From: CALMEC01 sp963765105 | GTDB taxonomy: Bacteria; Actinomycetota; Thermoleophilia; Miltoncostaeales; Miltoncostaeaceae | Assembly: GCA_963765105.1 (NCBI GenBank) | Contig: CAVXUW010000001.1 | Coordinates: 1-64,000, forward strand | Length of the DNA: 64,000 nt | Direction: 5' to 3' | In this document: one piece after another, positions 38,022 through 46,560 of the stretch | Numbering within the stretch: the stretch's first letter is position 1 | Layout of the letters: each line of letters opens with the position of its first letter | The notes under the pieces: model-generated | What the model was told of the DNA's origin: nothing | Databases searched by the model: none | What the model saw: the letters and a program-made list of their open reading frames with translations, nothing else | Position numbers and translations under genes: made by a program

Positions 38022-39302
38022 ATGGCACTCGAACCCGGAGCAGTACGGTTGCGGGGCGCGTCGCGGAGCTTCCGCATCGCGCATGAACGTAACGCAACGC
38101 TCAAGGAGGCGCTGATTCGCCGGCGGCGCGGCTCGTTCACCGACCTTTGGGCGCTTCGCAACGTTGACCTCGACATCGCGCCAGGCGATTCGCTCGGCAT
38201 AATCGGCCAAAACGGTTCGGGGAAGAGCACGCTGCTCAAGCTGATCGCTGGCATCCTGCCACCGCAGGAGGGAACGATCGAGGTCGGCGGCACGGTCGCG
38301 TCGATGTTGGAGCTGGGGGCGGGTTTCCACCCGGACTTCACAGGACGTGAGAATGTCTTTATGAATGGATCGATCTACGGCCTGTCGGAAGGCAGCGTTG
38401 CGAAGCGTCTCGACTCCATCCTCGACTTTGCCGAGCTTCACGACTTCATTGACATGCCGGTAAAGACGTATTCAAGCGGAATGCAAATGCGACTCGCGTT
38501 CGCCGTTGCCAGTCATGTCAACCCAGACATTCTCCTTCTCGATGAAGTACTTGCCGTCGGTGACGAGGCGTTTCAGCGCAAGTGTTTCGGACGCATCTTT
38601 GATTACCGCCGCCGCGGCGGGACCATCGTCCTCGTCTCTCATGACCCCGCCGCGATCGAGCGGGTCTGCGATCGCGTGATCATGATTCGAGACGGAACGG
38701 TGATTGAGGACGGTCCACCGAACCAGGTCCTTCCCCTCTACCACCGTTCGCTCGCCGATGCGCCGCACGCCGACCAAAACTCCAAACGCGACGGCGATGC
38801 GCCCGATGACAACCGAACCTGGGGCAATCGTGAGGTCATCATCGACGAGGTGCAGCTGGTCGGTCCCGACGGCCCTACAGATCGTTTCATGAGCGGCGAC
38901 TCTTTGACGATCGAGCTGTCGGTTACCGCGCAGCGACCCGTCGAAACGCCGATCTTTGGCATCGCGCTGCACACCGCCGAGGGCGCGCTGATGTACGGGA
39001 CGAACACCCGGATGGACGCGCTGCCGCTCGACATGCTTCACGGTTCCGCCACCGTTAGGTTTACGGTCCCAGCAATCGGTCTCCACGAGGGGCAATTCAC
39101 GCTTACCGTCGCCGCCCATTCATACGACGAGCAGACGGTCTACCACTGGCGCGATCGACTCACTGAGTTCTCGGTCTTCCAGGCGCGACCCGGGGTCGGA
39201 CCCGTCGAACTCGCGGGCGACTGGTCGGTGCAACCCGGCCCGCAGACCGAGCGCTCCCCGTCCTTCGCCAACCTCGAACGACCATCACTCACCGACAGCT
39301 GA
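38022..39302 (+). CDS. wzt: Polysaccharide ABC exporter ATPase with C-terminal Wzt carbohydrate-binding domain
   Basis: A 426-aa protein. ATPase: Walker A GQNGSGKST near 69, the Wzt-typical GTVASMLELGAGFHPDFTGRENVFMNGSIYGL, signature KTYSSGMQMRLAFAVA near 152, Walker B DILLLDEVLAVGDEAFQRKC near 172. From about residue 265 a beta-sandwich (REVIIDEVQLVGPDGPTDRFMSGDSLTIELSV) matches the Wzt C-terminal domain that recognises the capped end of the glycan. This suggests a chain capped by a specific residue; the nearby methyltransferases could supply the cap (inference). Confidence 0.93.
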   Translation: MALEPGAVRLRGASRSFRIAHERNATLKEALIRRRRGSFTDLWALRNVDLDIAPGDSLGIIGQNGSGKSTLLKLIAGILPPQEGTIEVGGTVASMLELGAGFHPDFTGRENVFMNGSIYGLSEGSVAKRLDSILDFAELHDFIDMPVKTYSSGMQMRLAFAVASHVNPDILLLDEVLAVGDEAFQRKCFGRIFDYRRRGGTIVLVSHDPAAIERVCDRVIMIRDGTVIEDGPPNQVLPLYHRSLADAPHADQNSKRDGDAPDDNRTWGNREVIIDEVQLVGPDGPTDRFMSGDSLTIELSVTAQRPVETPIFGIALHTAEGALMYGTNTRMDALPLDMLHGSATVRFTVPAIGLHEGQFTLTVAAHSYDEQTVYHWRDRLTEFSVFQARPGVGPVELAGDWSVQPGPQTERSPSFANLERPSLTDS

Positions 39303-39344
39303 CCTAGACTGGGTCGCGATGGCGAGACGATGAAGGAGCAGCCG

Positions 39345-39974
39345 ATGGCAACGAGCAAGCCAACAGACGACGCGGGTACTGACGACGTGATCGACATCGA
39401 CGCCCTCATGGCGGACCTCCGCCGTCGCGCTGCTGAGAAGAAGGCCCAGGGGCTTTATTCGGTTGACGCTCTGGCTGCCGACGCCGTGATCAACGACGAG
39501 CCGTTTCGCGCAGACGACCTTGAGCGTCTGCGCGAATCGGCGGTCCACACCATCGACCTCTCAGTCGTTCAGTCGCAAAAGCCGGTAGTCGGACCCATCG
39601 TGACCCGATTCAAGCGCCTTGCGACCCGCAGTGCGAGCCAGCCCGTCTACTCCCTGGCAGCGCAGAACAACGCCTTCAACGCCGACCTCCTTCGCTATGT
39701 CGCTCTCTTGGGCTCCGACGCAAACGTCGTTCGGCGCACAGTTGAGGGTCACGGGGCCCGGGTCGACGAACTGAGCGCAACGCTCGCCTCTGCGAACGAC
39801 GATATCTCGGCGGCGGTGGCGGCGGTCACGGACCTGGCAGGGAAGCTGGAGCGCCTTGACGAACGGCTCGATCGCATTGAGCACCTGCTCCAGGACGTGC
39901 GGACGGAGTCACTGGCCGCTCGTCTTCAGTCCTTGGAGGCGCGCGCGGAGAATGCGTCGAATTCTCAGGCGTGA
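39345..39974 (+). CDS. Coiled-coil protein of the polysaccharide locus
   Basis: A 209-aa protein starting at ATG 39345, with AAGGAG 6 bases before it. Residues ~10-60 are acidic and helical (DIDALMADLRRRAAEKKAQGLY); then the shared module PVVGPIVTRFKRLATRSASQPVYSLAAQNNAFNADLLRYV, and a long coiled coil (ISAAVAAVTDLAGKLERLDERLDRIEHLL). Similar to the protein at 28096 and to the N-terminal part of the methyltransferase at 43017. Probably links the assembly enzymes to the exporter; role inferred. Confidence 0.7.
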   Translation: MATSKPTDDAGTDDVIDIDALMADLRRRAAEKKAQGLYSVDALAADAVINDEPFRADDLERLRESAVHTIDLSVVQSQKPVVGPIVTRFKRLATRSASQPVYSLAAQNNAFNADLLRYVALLGSDANVVRRTVEGHGARVDELSATLASANDDISAAVAAVTDLAGKLERLDERLDRIEHLLQDVRTESLAARLQSLEARAENASNSQA

Positions 39975-40031
39975 CGATCAGCGATCTGTGCACACCCGCT
40001 CGCACCGCTGCGCCGGAATGACCGCATCACT

Positions 40032-41216
40032 GTGAGGGAACCGCGCATCGCGTTTGTCACACCGCGCTACGGCCCTGACGTTGTGGGAGGCGCGGAGACG
40101 TTGTGTCGACTTATGGCGCAGAACCTCGCGCGCCACGGGACGTCCGTGGAGGTACTGACGACCTGCGCGGACAACCACTTCACGTGGAGTAATGACCTCC
40201 CGGCCGGTGAGACCACTGACGGGGAGGTTCGCGTCCGCCGATTTGCCGTCTCGTCCGAGCGATCGAATCAACGCTGGCTTGACCTCCACACACAGATCGC
40301 TCTCGGACACGCGACGAGCTACGCCGACCAACTGGAATGGATGGCGAACTCGGTCTGGTCCGAAGAGCTCAACGACGCGGCCGCCGACCGTTCCCGCTAC
40401 GACTGGGTGATCGGCATTCCTTATCTCTTCGGCACCACCTTTTGGACGGCGGCGAGCCGCCCCGACCGGACGTGCCTGATTCCGTGTGTCCATGACGAAC
40501 GCCACGCGTGGCAACCGGTCGTGCGATCCATGTTGAGCGGAGTACGTGGCTCACTCCTCAACTCACACGGGGAGTCGCTCCTTTTTCAACGCCTGGCACC
40601 TCACGCCCGTTGGCGCGTTGTAGGTGTCGGTTACGACGATGAGCCCGTCCCCAGCAGAGCGGACGTCGAGGCATTCTGCGCGAACCGCAACATCGCCCCC
40701 GGCTACCTTCTTTACGCCGGACGACGGGAGGTTGCGAAGGGTGTTCCTCTTCTGTTCGATCATTACCGTGCGTTCCGAGAGCAGTCACCGGGAGCACCGC
40801 CTCTTGCTCTGATGGGCGCAGGGGACTTGCCGGTTCCGGAGGACCTGCGCGACTGTGTGATCGAGCTGGGGTTCGTACCGACCGAGGACCGCGCCACGGC
40901 GTACGCGGGTGCTGCGGTCCTCCTCCATCCGTCGCGTCTGGAGAGCCTCGGCATGGTGATGCTCGAAGCGTGGTTGACGGGGACTCCGGCGTTGGTCAAC
41001 TCAGGGTCGCCCGTTCTCGTCGACCATTGCCGCACATCGGGCGGAGGCCTGTGGTTCGATGACGTCGAGACGTTCTGCCTGGCGCTCGAACAGATGCTCA
41101 CCGACGACGCTCTGCGCGACCGCCTCGCCACGGCCGGTCGCGAATACACGCGAACGACCTTCTCGTGGGAAGAAGTGCGGCGGCGCCTCCTCGGCGCGCT
41201 CGAGGAGTGGGAATGA
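40032..41216 (+). CDS. Glycosyltransferase family 4 (GT-B)
   Basis: A 394-aa GT-B protein, paralogue of the one at 26906-28099. RIAFVTPRYGPDVVGGAETLCRLMAQNLARHGTSVEVL, YLLYAGRREVAKGVPLLF near 222 and E-x7-E PSRLESLGMVMLEAWLTGTPALVNSGSPVL near 302. GTG start. It is coupled by ATGA to the next gene and lies in a run of four tightly packed genes (40032-44168). Confidence 0.9.
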   Translation: MREPRIAFVTPRYGPDVVGGAETLCRLMAQNLARHGTSVEVLTTCADNHFTWSNDLPAGETTDGEVRVRRFAVSSERSNQRWLDLHTQIALGHATSYADQLEWMANSVWSEELNDAAADRSRYDWVIGIPYLFGTTFWTAASRPDRTCLIPCVHDERHAWQPVVRSMLSGVRGSLLNSHGESLLFQRLAPHARWRVVGVGYDDEPVPSRADVEAFCANRNIAPGYLLYAGRREVAKGVPLLFDHYRAFREQSPGAPPLALMGAGDLPVPEDLRDCVIELGFVPTEDRATAYAGAAVLLHPSRLESLGMVMLEAWLTGTPALVNSGSPVLVDHCRTSGGGLWFDDVETFCLALEQMLTDDALRDRLATAGREYTRTTFSWEEVRRRLLGALEEWE

Positions 41217-42271
41217 GCCAGGGAGTGCACCTGGTCACAACCGGTTTCGCCCCGCGCGATGCCATCAGCCAGCACGTCCTGGAGGCACAGCGTGTGATTC
41301 GTGCGATGGGACTTCGGTGCGAAGTCTTCGCGCAACCGGAGCTCATCCACCCCTACTTGCGAGACCAAGCGCACTCCGGTTTCGATTGGAAGCGCGTCAC
41401 CCAACCATCGGACGTTGCGATCCTGCACTACTCGATCAGCAGCCCGGTGATTCTTCACGTTGCCGACGTCGCCGCTCGATGTGCGCTCAACTACCACAAC
41501 ATTACTCCGCCTCATTTCCTGTGGCGCTTCGCTCCCGAGATAGCCATCGAGTGCGCTCGGGGCCGGCGAAACCTCGCGTTGCTCGCCGATCGTGTCGTCG
41601 CAACCGCCGCCGACTCGGAGTACAACGCCCGCGAGCTCGAAGCGATGGGCTTTCCCACCGCGCGTGTCGTCGGCCTCCTGCGGCCACCGCTTGCTTCGCC
41701 GACGCCGCGTCTCTCGTTGCCGGGGGGACCGATCGACATCCTGTTCGTCGGCCGCGGAGTTCCGAACAAGGCCCAGCACGATCTGATCCTCACGATCGCC
41801 GCACTTCATCAAGCCGGCCACGACGCTCGGCTTCGCCTCGTCGGTAGCTGGGGCGGGGTCGAACGCTACCGCGAATACTGCGCTCACATTGCCGAGATCA
41901 CCGGCGTCGAGCGGCACGTCACGTTCGAAGGATCTCTCACTGATGAGCAACTCGCCGACGCCTACGCAACCGCTGACCTTTTTCTCTGCCTGTCAGACCA
42001 CGAAGGCTTCTGCGTTCCGCTTCTCGAAGCGATGCTCGCGGAACTGCCCATCGTGGCGTACGGCAGCAGCGCGATCCCGTGGACACTAGGGGACGGCGGC
42101 CTTGTACTCGATGAGAAACCACCCTCGCTCGTCGCTGAAGCGATTGTCGAGACGATGTCGTCCTCGTCCCTGCGACGGCGACTGGACAATGGGAGACAGA
42201 CGCGCCTGGAGTTCCATGGGGCGTCAGCCGTCGAGGAGCGGCTGACGGCCTTCATCGAGGCGGTCGCGTGA
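41213..42271 (+). CDS. Glycosyltransferase family 4 (GT-B)
   Basis: A 352-aa GT-B protein starting MSQGVHLVTTGFAPRDAISQHVLEAQRVIRAMG, then VAILHYSISSPVILHV, NYHNITPPHFLWRFAPEIAIECARGRRNLALLADRVV (a WavL/GumH-type acceptor loop), ILFVGRGVPNKAQHDLIL near 184, and CLSDHEGFCVPLLEAMLAELPIVAYGSSAIPWTLG near 262. Donor and acceptor unknown. GAGGAG precedes the ATG, which overlaps the previous stop; the next gene overlaps its stop by GTGA. Confidence 0.9.
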   Translation: MSQGVHLVTTGFAPRDAISQHVLEAQRVIRAMGLRCEVFAQPELIHPYLRDQAHSGFDWKRVTQPSDVAILHYSISSPVILHVADVAARCALNYHNITPPHFLWRFAPEIAIECARGRRNLALLADRVVATAADSEYNARELEAMGFPTARVVGLLRPPLASPTPRLSLPGGPIDILFVGRGVPNKAQHDLILTIAALHQAGHDARLRLVGSWGGVERYREYCAHIAEITGVERHVTFEGSLTDEQLADAYATADLFLCLSDHEGFCVPLLEAMLAELPIVAYGSSAIPWTLGDGGLVLDEKPPSLVAEAIVETMSSSSLRRRLDNGRQTRLEFHGASAVEERLTAFIEAVA

Positions 42272-42987
42272 GCGAACTCGGCCTTCCGTCACGCTTCCCG
42301 AGTGACGTTTCGGGTGTGGTCAGCACCCTGCAGACGTGCTTGAGCGAGTGGGGTCTACCCGGCAACGACGCCACCATCGCTTTCGGCTCTGGCTCAGTGT
42401 TCGGCGGGCGCTCGGGTCTGAATACCGTCCTCGTTCCCTTGGTGGATGGGCAGAACCAGGACGTCGCTCAACGGACTGTTCGATCAGCCGGCGTCGTCGT
42501 CCTGCTCGACCCGGCCGAGCTCGGCCTCCTCGGAGGTGCTCTCGACGAGTCCCGTGTCTTGCTCAGCGGGATCCCGAGGCCGTCGATGACAGCTCGAGAC
42601 GAGTTTAACCCAAGCCCAGGCGAGCATCCCCTCTACGCATCGCTCTGGTCTGCCCTCGGCGGCGCACCGCCCACAGTGTGGGTATGGGGCCGCGGCGTGT
42701 GGTGTCTTATCCGAGCCGTCACGGCGTGGAGTTGCGGCTTCCCAGTTGTCGCGGCCCCCGGGACCCCACGACACTCGCTCCTGACCAGCGGAGGGACGCT
42801 CTTCGCGCGATCGGGCTGTGAGATGGTTGAGGCTTCGTCCTTTCTGCGCGACTCGCCTGCGCTCGCCCGGGAGACTGCGCGCCGGGGAAAGATGGTGTGT
42901 GATGGGCTCCCAACCGTGGTCGACGTCTGCACGGTCATCGCCGAAGCCATCGAAGTTGCTCGGATCGACAGCTCAAACGGGGGGTAG
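42268..42987 (+). CDS. Unknown 239-aa protein between glycosyltransferase and methyltransferase
   Basis: I do not recognise a family. The C-terminal half (VWVWGRGVWCLIRAVTAWSCGFPVVAAPGTPRHSLLTSGGTLFARSGCEMVEASSFLRDSPALARETARRGKMV) looks like the second half of a GT-B enzyme: a 'fixed-up protein address' loop, then a GG-LF strand and a helix. The N-terminal half has no clear donor domain, so it may be a shortened or partner GT. Coupled by GTGA to the preceding GT. Confidence 0.55.
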   Translation: MSELGLPSRFPSDVSGVVSTLQTCLSEWGLPGNDATIAFGSGSVFGGRSGLNTVLVPLVDGQNQDVAQRTVRSAGVVVLLDPAELGLLGGALDESRVLLSGIPRPSMTARDEFNPSPGEHPLYASLWSALGGAPPTVWVWGRGVWCLIRAVTAWSCGFPVVAAPGTPRHSLLTSGGTLFARSGCEMVEASSFLRDSPALARETARRGKMVCDGLPTVVDVCTVIAEAIEVARIDSSNGG

Positions 42988-43016
42988 GGGAACGGTTGGC
43001 AACGAAAGGGCACCAC

Positions 43017-44168
43017 ATGACTGCCGAGCACGACGACGCTGAGACGATGCGTGGACCTGACGCACCTCCCCTCTCGCCTCTCGAGCGCTATCTACGTCGG
43101 CCTTCGCCGACCATTCCTCTCGGAGACTTCACCCGCGGCGCATCTGTCGTGCGATGGGTGCGGGCCTGTCTGGCGCGGGCAGTCATGCCTACTCTCACGA
43201 GCTGGCAGGACGAGATGACGGCCGCCGACAACGACCTTCGCGACGGGCTGGGATGGGTTTCTCACGCCTTGACGTCCGAGCAGGTCGCTCGCGAGCAGCT
43301 TGATCGGCGTGCCGATGAGCTCGCTCAGATGGAACGAGCGTCCGCACAGCACATCGCCGCCCTGACCGAGCGACTCGACGAACTCGAGAAGGCGCAGCGC
43401 GTCGCCCGCGCCGAGATTGAGCGACAGCAACTGCGAATCTCCCCGCCTACTCCGGACGCGCCTCACACTCCCGAGCTCGCCACAGCTGTGTTCGACTACC
43501 TGCCCTTCGAGAATACGTTCCGCGGCAGTGAGGAACTCATTCGCGAACGTCAGAGTCGCTACATCGAGACATTCGCCGACTGTGGACCCGTGCTCGATAT
43601 CGGCTGTGGGCGCGGCGAGTTCCTCGAACTTCTGCGCGACGCCGGAGTACCCGCTCGTGGGATCGACTCGGACACGGCGATGGTGTTGCACGCACAGTCG
43701 AAGGGCCTCGACGTTGTTCAGGCGGATCTCTTCGACTATCTGGCCGAACTCCCGCTGGGGAGCCTTGGCGGCATCCTGTGCTCGCACGTCATCGAACATC
43801 TGCCCGCGAGCGCGCAGATTCGCCTGGTACGACTCGCCGGCGCGGCGCTGCGACCCGGAGGGAGGATGGTCTTCGAGACGCCGAATCCCCAGTCGCTGAT
43901 CGCCGGCTCGATCAACTTCTACTGCGACCCGACCCACCTGCGACCGGTCTACCCCGACACACTCGCCTTCCTGGTGGAACAAGAGGGATTCCATGATGTG
44001 CGAGTCGAGTTCCTCTCACCGGCTCCGGCCGAGGTGCGCTTGCCGGTGATCACGCCGGTCGACGGGCCGCTGCGTGACACGATCGATCAGGTTCGCGAGT
44101 CACTTGACCGGCTGGATCGAATCGTTTTTGGCTACCAGGAGTACGCGGTTGTCGGAACACGCGACTAG
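43017..44168 (+). CDS. SAM-dependent methyltransferase with N-terminal coiled coil
   Basis: A 383-aa protein. Residues ~35-75 (TRGASVVRWVRACLARAVMPTLTSWQDEMTAADNDLRDGL) are the shared amphipathic helix module; 85-145 is coiled coil. From about 155 comes a class I methyltransferase: VLDIGCGRGEFLELL near 196, DLFDYL, LGGILCSHVIEHLP near 248 and MVFETPNPQSL near 283. Possibly methylates sugars or the chain end recognised by Wzt (inference). Start at ATG 43017, with AAAGGG 6 bases upstream; the frame opens at TTG 42996. Confidence 0.87.
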   Translation: MTAEHDDAETMRGPDAPPLSPLERYLRRPSPTIPLGDFTRGASVVRWVRACLARAVMPTLTSWQDEMTAADNDLRDGLGWVSHALTSEQVAREQLDRRADELAQMERASAQHIAALTERLDELEKAQRVARAEIERQQLRISPPTPDAPHTPELATAVFDYLPFENTFRGSEELIRERQSRYIETFADCGPVLDIGCGRGEFLELLRDAGVPARGIDSDTAMVLHAQSKGLDVVQADLFDYLAELPLGSLGGILCSHVIEHLPASAQIRLVRLAGAALRPGGRMVFETPNPQSLIAGSINFYCDPTHLRPVYPDTLAFLVEQEGFHDVRVEFLSPAPAEVRLPVITPVDGPLRDTIDQVRESLDRLDRIVFGYQEYAVVGTRD

Positions 44169-44204
44169 CCCGTGCCCGATGGTCAGCGGCGCTTCGCTCC
44201 GTGC

Positions 44205-44242
44205 AACGGATCTCTGCGGCGACCACACCAAACGGATCCGTT
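44205..44242. promoter_or_regulatory. AACGGATC tandem/palindromic site upstream of secreted PKD protein
   Basis: In the 157-bp gap before the secreted protein, a perfect 12-bp palindrome AACGGATCCGTT lies at 44231-44242 and a half copy AACGGATC at 44205-44212, with starts 26 bp apart. A TTGACT hexamer follows at about 44266. This could be a regulator site with promoter; nothing identifies the regulator. Confidence 0.4.
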
Positions 44243-44325
44243 ACAACCTTCTTAAAGCCCGAGCACTTGACTACCCACCCCTCGTCTGGTCTCCTGGACA
44301 TGTCGAGCTTCGAAGGGGTGAGTCG

Positions 44326-45684
44326 ATGACCGTTGTCCGTTTCTTGGCTAAGCATCGATGGCTGCGTTGGGTGTTCTCCATTGCAGCAGGGCTGCTGTTG
44401 AGTGGTGCACCGGTTGCCGTGGCGAAGCCGGGGACCCCTGTCTTTGCCTTCCCTGCTCCCGCACACTGGCCTCCCGAAGCGGTGCTTGGGTGGACGGGGG
44501 TCGCGAACACCTTCACACACCCGTGCCAGTTCAACGAGATCACCGCGCAGGACATCGCCGATGGTTCGTTGCTTCGGGTTCGCGTAAGTCCGGGCGGATA
44601 TGAGACCGCCTTAGGCGGCCAATGGGCTATCCAACCCATCACGCAGTGGGTCTACCTCAGCCGCACTCCGACGTTCCTCCTTCAAGATGGACACCAATAT
44701 CGTTTCGCAGTTCGGTCCGGAGAGTTTACGACCGAAACCGATCTCTGCGTCTTTGAGCGCGCGACGAACATCGTTTATGGAGACCAAAGCGCCTTTACGT
44801 CCCCCCCAACCGGCATCGATCTCACCCCTCCGATCGTGTCGATGACCGTTGGCGGGAGGGAACCGATCCCAGCGACGTTTGCGTTCAAGGGAAGAAATTA
44901 CGTCGATTTTCCCATCTTCGTGTTGCCGAATCCCGTCGCACGGGTGCAGGCTTCTGCGACTGACCCGATTCCGCCCGGCGGAACGTTCGCCTCGGGGGTT
45001 GCCCGCATCGAGTTCGTCGGAAGCACGCCTCAAGAGACCTCCGTCTTGTCGAGCGAGCCGCTTGTTTTCAACGAAGGCGTCAACGGTCTACTTGTTGTCG
45101 CGCACGACGCCGCGGGCAACAGGGGGTTCAGTCCGCCCCTCGTTTGGGTTGACCGCACTCCGCCCAAAATCGCTGTTAGTCAGGCGTCGGCATGGTCGGT
45201 GCCGGCCGGCGTCCCGGTCACGATCGCCGCAGTCGTGTCCGATGAGGGTCCGGCTGTCGGCCCAGCGCCGGTCACGTGGCGTTTTGACGACGGTCGAGTG
45301 ATGACAGGTTCCTCGGTGACGCGACGCTACCAACGCGATGGCACGTTCTGCGGAACCGCCAACACACGTGATCTCGTCGGTAACTCCGCATCCACGTCGT
45401 TCGTGATACGCGTCGGCTTCACGAAACGCGCACCCGACATCGGATCGGTGCGCATCTCCGGGTCGCGCCGGGTGGGCTCACGACTGACCGTTCGTTCCTG
45501 CATCGCACGCACCGGGTGGGTTCGCGTCGCCCTACGCCGGGGGGGCTCGGTCGTCGCTAGCCGCTACGTCTACGCACAACCGGGAATCCTCGAAACCCGG
45601 TTTACCCTCCGAACCGCCGGGAGCCTCGAAGTGAGAGTCTCAACACGCCAATCCCGCACAACGCGGGGAGTGCGCGTCACCTAG
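44326..45684 (+). CDS. Secreted PKD/Ig-like domain protein (paralogue of 55249-56622)
   Basis: A 452-aa exported protein. Signal peptide with Arg/Lys start (RFLAKHRWLRWVFSIAAGLLLSGAPVAVA); AAGGGG before ATG 44326. The mature part has HPCQFNEITAQDI, a cadherin/Ig-like block ending DRTPPKIAV, a PKD-like block (VTWRFDDGRVMTGSSVTRRYQRDGTFCGTANTRDLVGNSA) and a C-terminal Ig-like fibre domain (ISGSRRVGSRLTVRSCIARTG). The same order is found in the protein at 55249. Probably an extracellular structural or adhesive protein made with the glycan. Confidence 0.8.
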   Translation: MTVVRFLAKHRWLRWVFSIAAGLLLSGAPVAVAKPGTPVFAFPAPAHWPPEAVLGWTGVANTFTHPCQFNEITAQDIADGSLLRVRVSPGGYETALGGQWAIQPITQWVYLSRTPTFLLQDGHQYRFAVRSGEFTTETDLCVFERATNIVYGDQSAFTSPPTGIDLTPPIVSMTVGGREPIPATFAFKGRNYVDFPIFVLPNPVARVQASATDPIPPGGTFASGVARIEFVGSTPQETSVLSSEPLVFNEGVNGLLVVAHDAAGNRGFSPPLVWVDRTPPKIAVSQASAWSVPAGVPVTIAAVVSDEGPAVGPAPVTWRFDDGRVMTGSSVTRRYQRDGTFCGTANTRDLVGNSASTSFVIRVGFTKRAPDIGSVRISGSRRVGSRLTVRSCIARTGWVRVALRRGGSVVASRYVYAQPGILETRFTLRTAGSLEVRVSTRQSRTTRGVRVT

Positions 45685-45726
45685 CCCCTCAACGATCACA
45701 GCATCCGGAACCCGACGAGGCTCGCG

Positions 45727-46560
45727 CTACCGTGTGCGCTCGCGCTCCCGGATGCGTTTCAAGAACATGGGCCGGGGATCGCCACCGGGTTTGGCAGCGC
45801 CGGGAGGCGGCCCGGGGTTCACCGCGCCGTCCTCGGTGAGCGCTCGCAGAATCTCTCCACGGCGCCGTCGCATCGAGGCGATCATCGCCATCATCCCGAC
45901 ACCGATCTTGAAAGCGGGAAGGAAGCGCTCGGTCGTGCCGTCGAGCCCGCCGCGCGCCTTGTAGTTCACCGGTACTTGGATCACGCCCCACCGCCCGATG
46001 ATCGAGAGCAGCATGATCTCCGGGCCGAGGATGCCACCGTAGTTCTTGAGGTGAGGCTCGATCCTCCTGATTGCGTCTCCCCGCATGAGCCGCATCGTGC
46101 ACCCCACGTCGGAGAGGGAGTTCGTGTTGAACATCACCTCCAGCTGCTTCGCCACGGCCCAGTTTCCCCACCGGAGAAAGTGGCCCATATTGGCGCCGTC
46201 CCAAATCAGTTCCCGGATCGTTCGCGAGCCGTAGACGAAGTCGAAGTCACCCGAGTAGCTCAATAGCTTCCAAAGATCCCCAGGATCAAAGGTGCCGTCG
46301 GGCTCGCAGACACAGATCCAGTCAGCCGTCGTTTCTCGGATCCCACATCGAATCGCCGCGCCATACCCTTGGCGCGACTCATGGACCTCTCGCGCGGCGG
46401 ATCCCCGGACTTCCTCGCTCGTCCCAGGCTCGGCGTTGTTGTTGACGACCAGAATGTCGTCGACAATTCCCAGCGCCGCGAAGCCGTCGATCACCTGGCG
46501 AATGGTCGCCTTCTCGCGATAGGTCGGCAGGATCACCGCAATGGTTTGGCCTTGCCACAT
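45727..46560 (-). CDS. Glycosyltransferase family 2
   Basis: A 277-aa GT-A enzyme. IAVILPTYREKATIRQVIDGF, DDILVVNNNAEPGTSEEV near 34, GYGAAIRCGIRETTADWICVCEPDGTFDPGDLWKLL near 65 (metal site EPDGTF), GSRTIRELIWDGANMG and DVGCTMRLMRGD. Likely transfers a sugar to polyprenyl phosphate or to the chain. The start is ATG 46560 because the domain begins there and its A overlaps the preceding TGA. Confidence 0.88.
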   Translation of the reverse strand: MWQGQTIAVILPTYREKATIRQVIDGFAALGIVDDILVVNNNAEPGTSEEVRGSAAREVHESRQGYGAAIRCGIRETTADWICVCEPDGTFDPGDLWKLLSYSGDFDFVYGSRTIRELIWDGANMGHFLRWGNWAVAKQLEVMFNTNSLSDVGCTMRLMRGDAIRRIEPHLKNYGGILGPEIMLLSIIGRWGVIQVPVNYKARGGLDGTTERFLPAFKIGVGMMAMIASMRRRRGEILRALTEDGAVNPGPPPGAAKPGGDPRPMFLKRIRERERTR

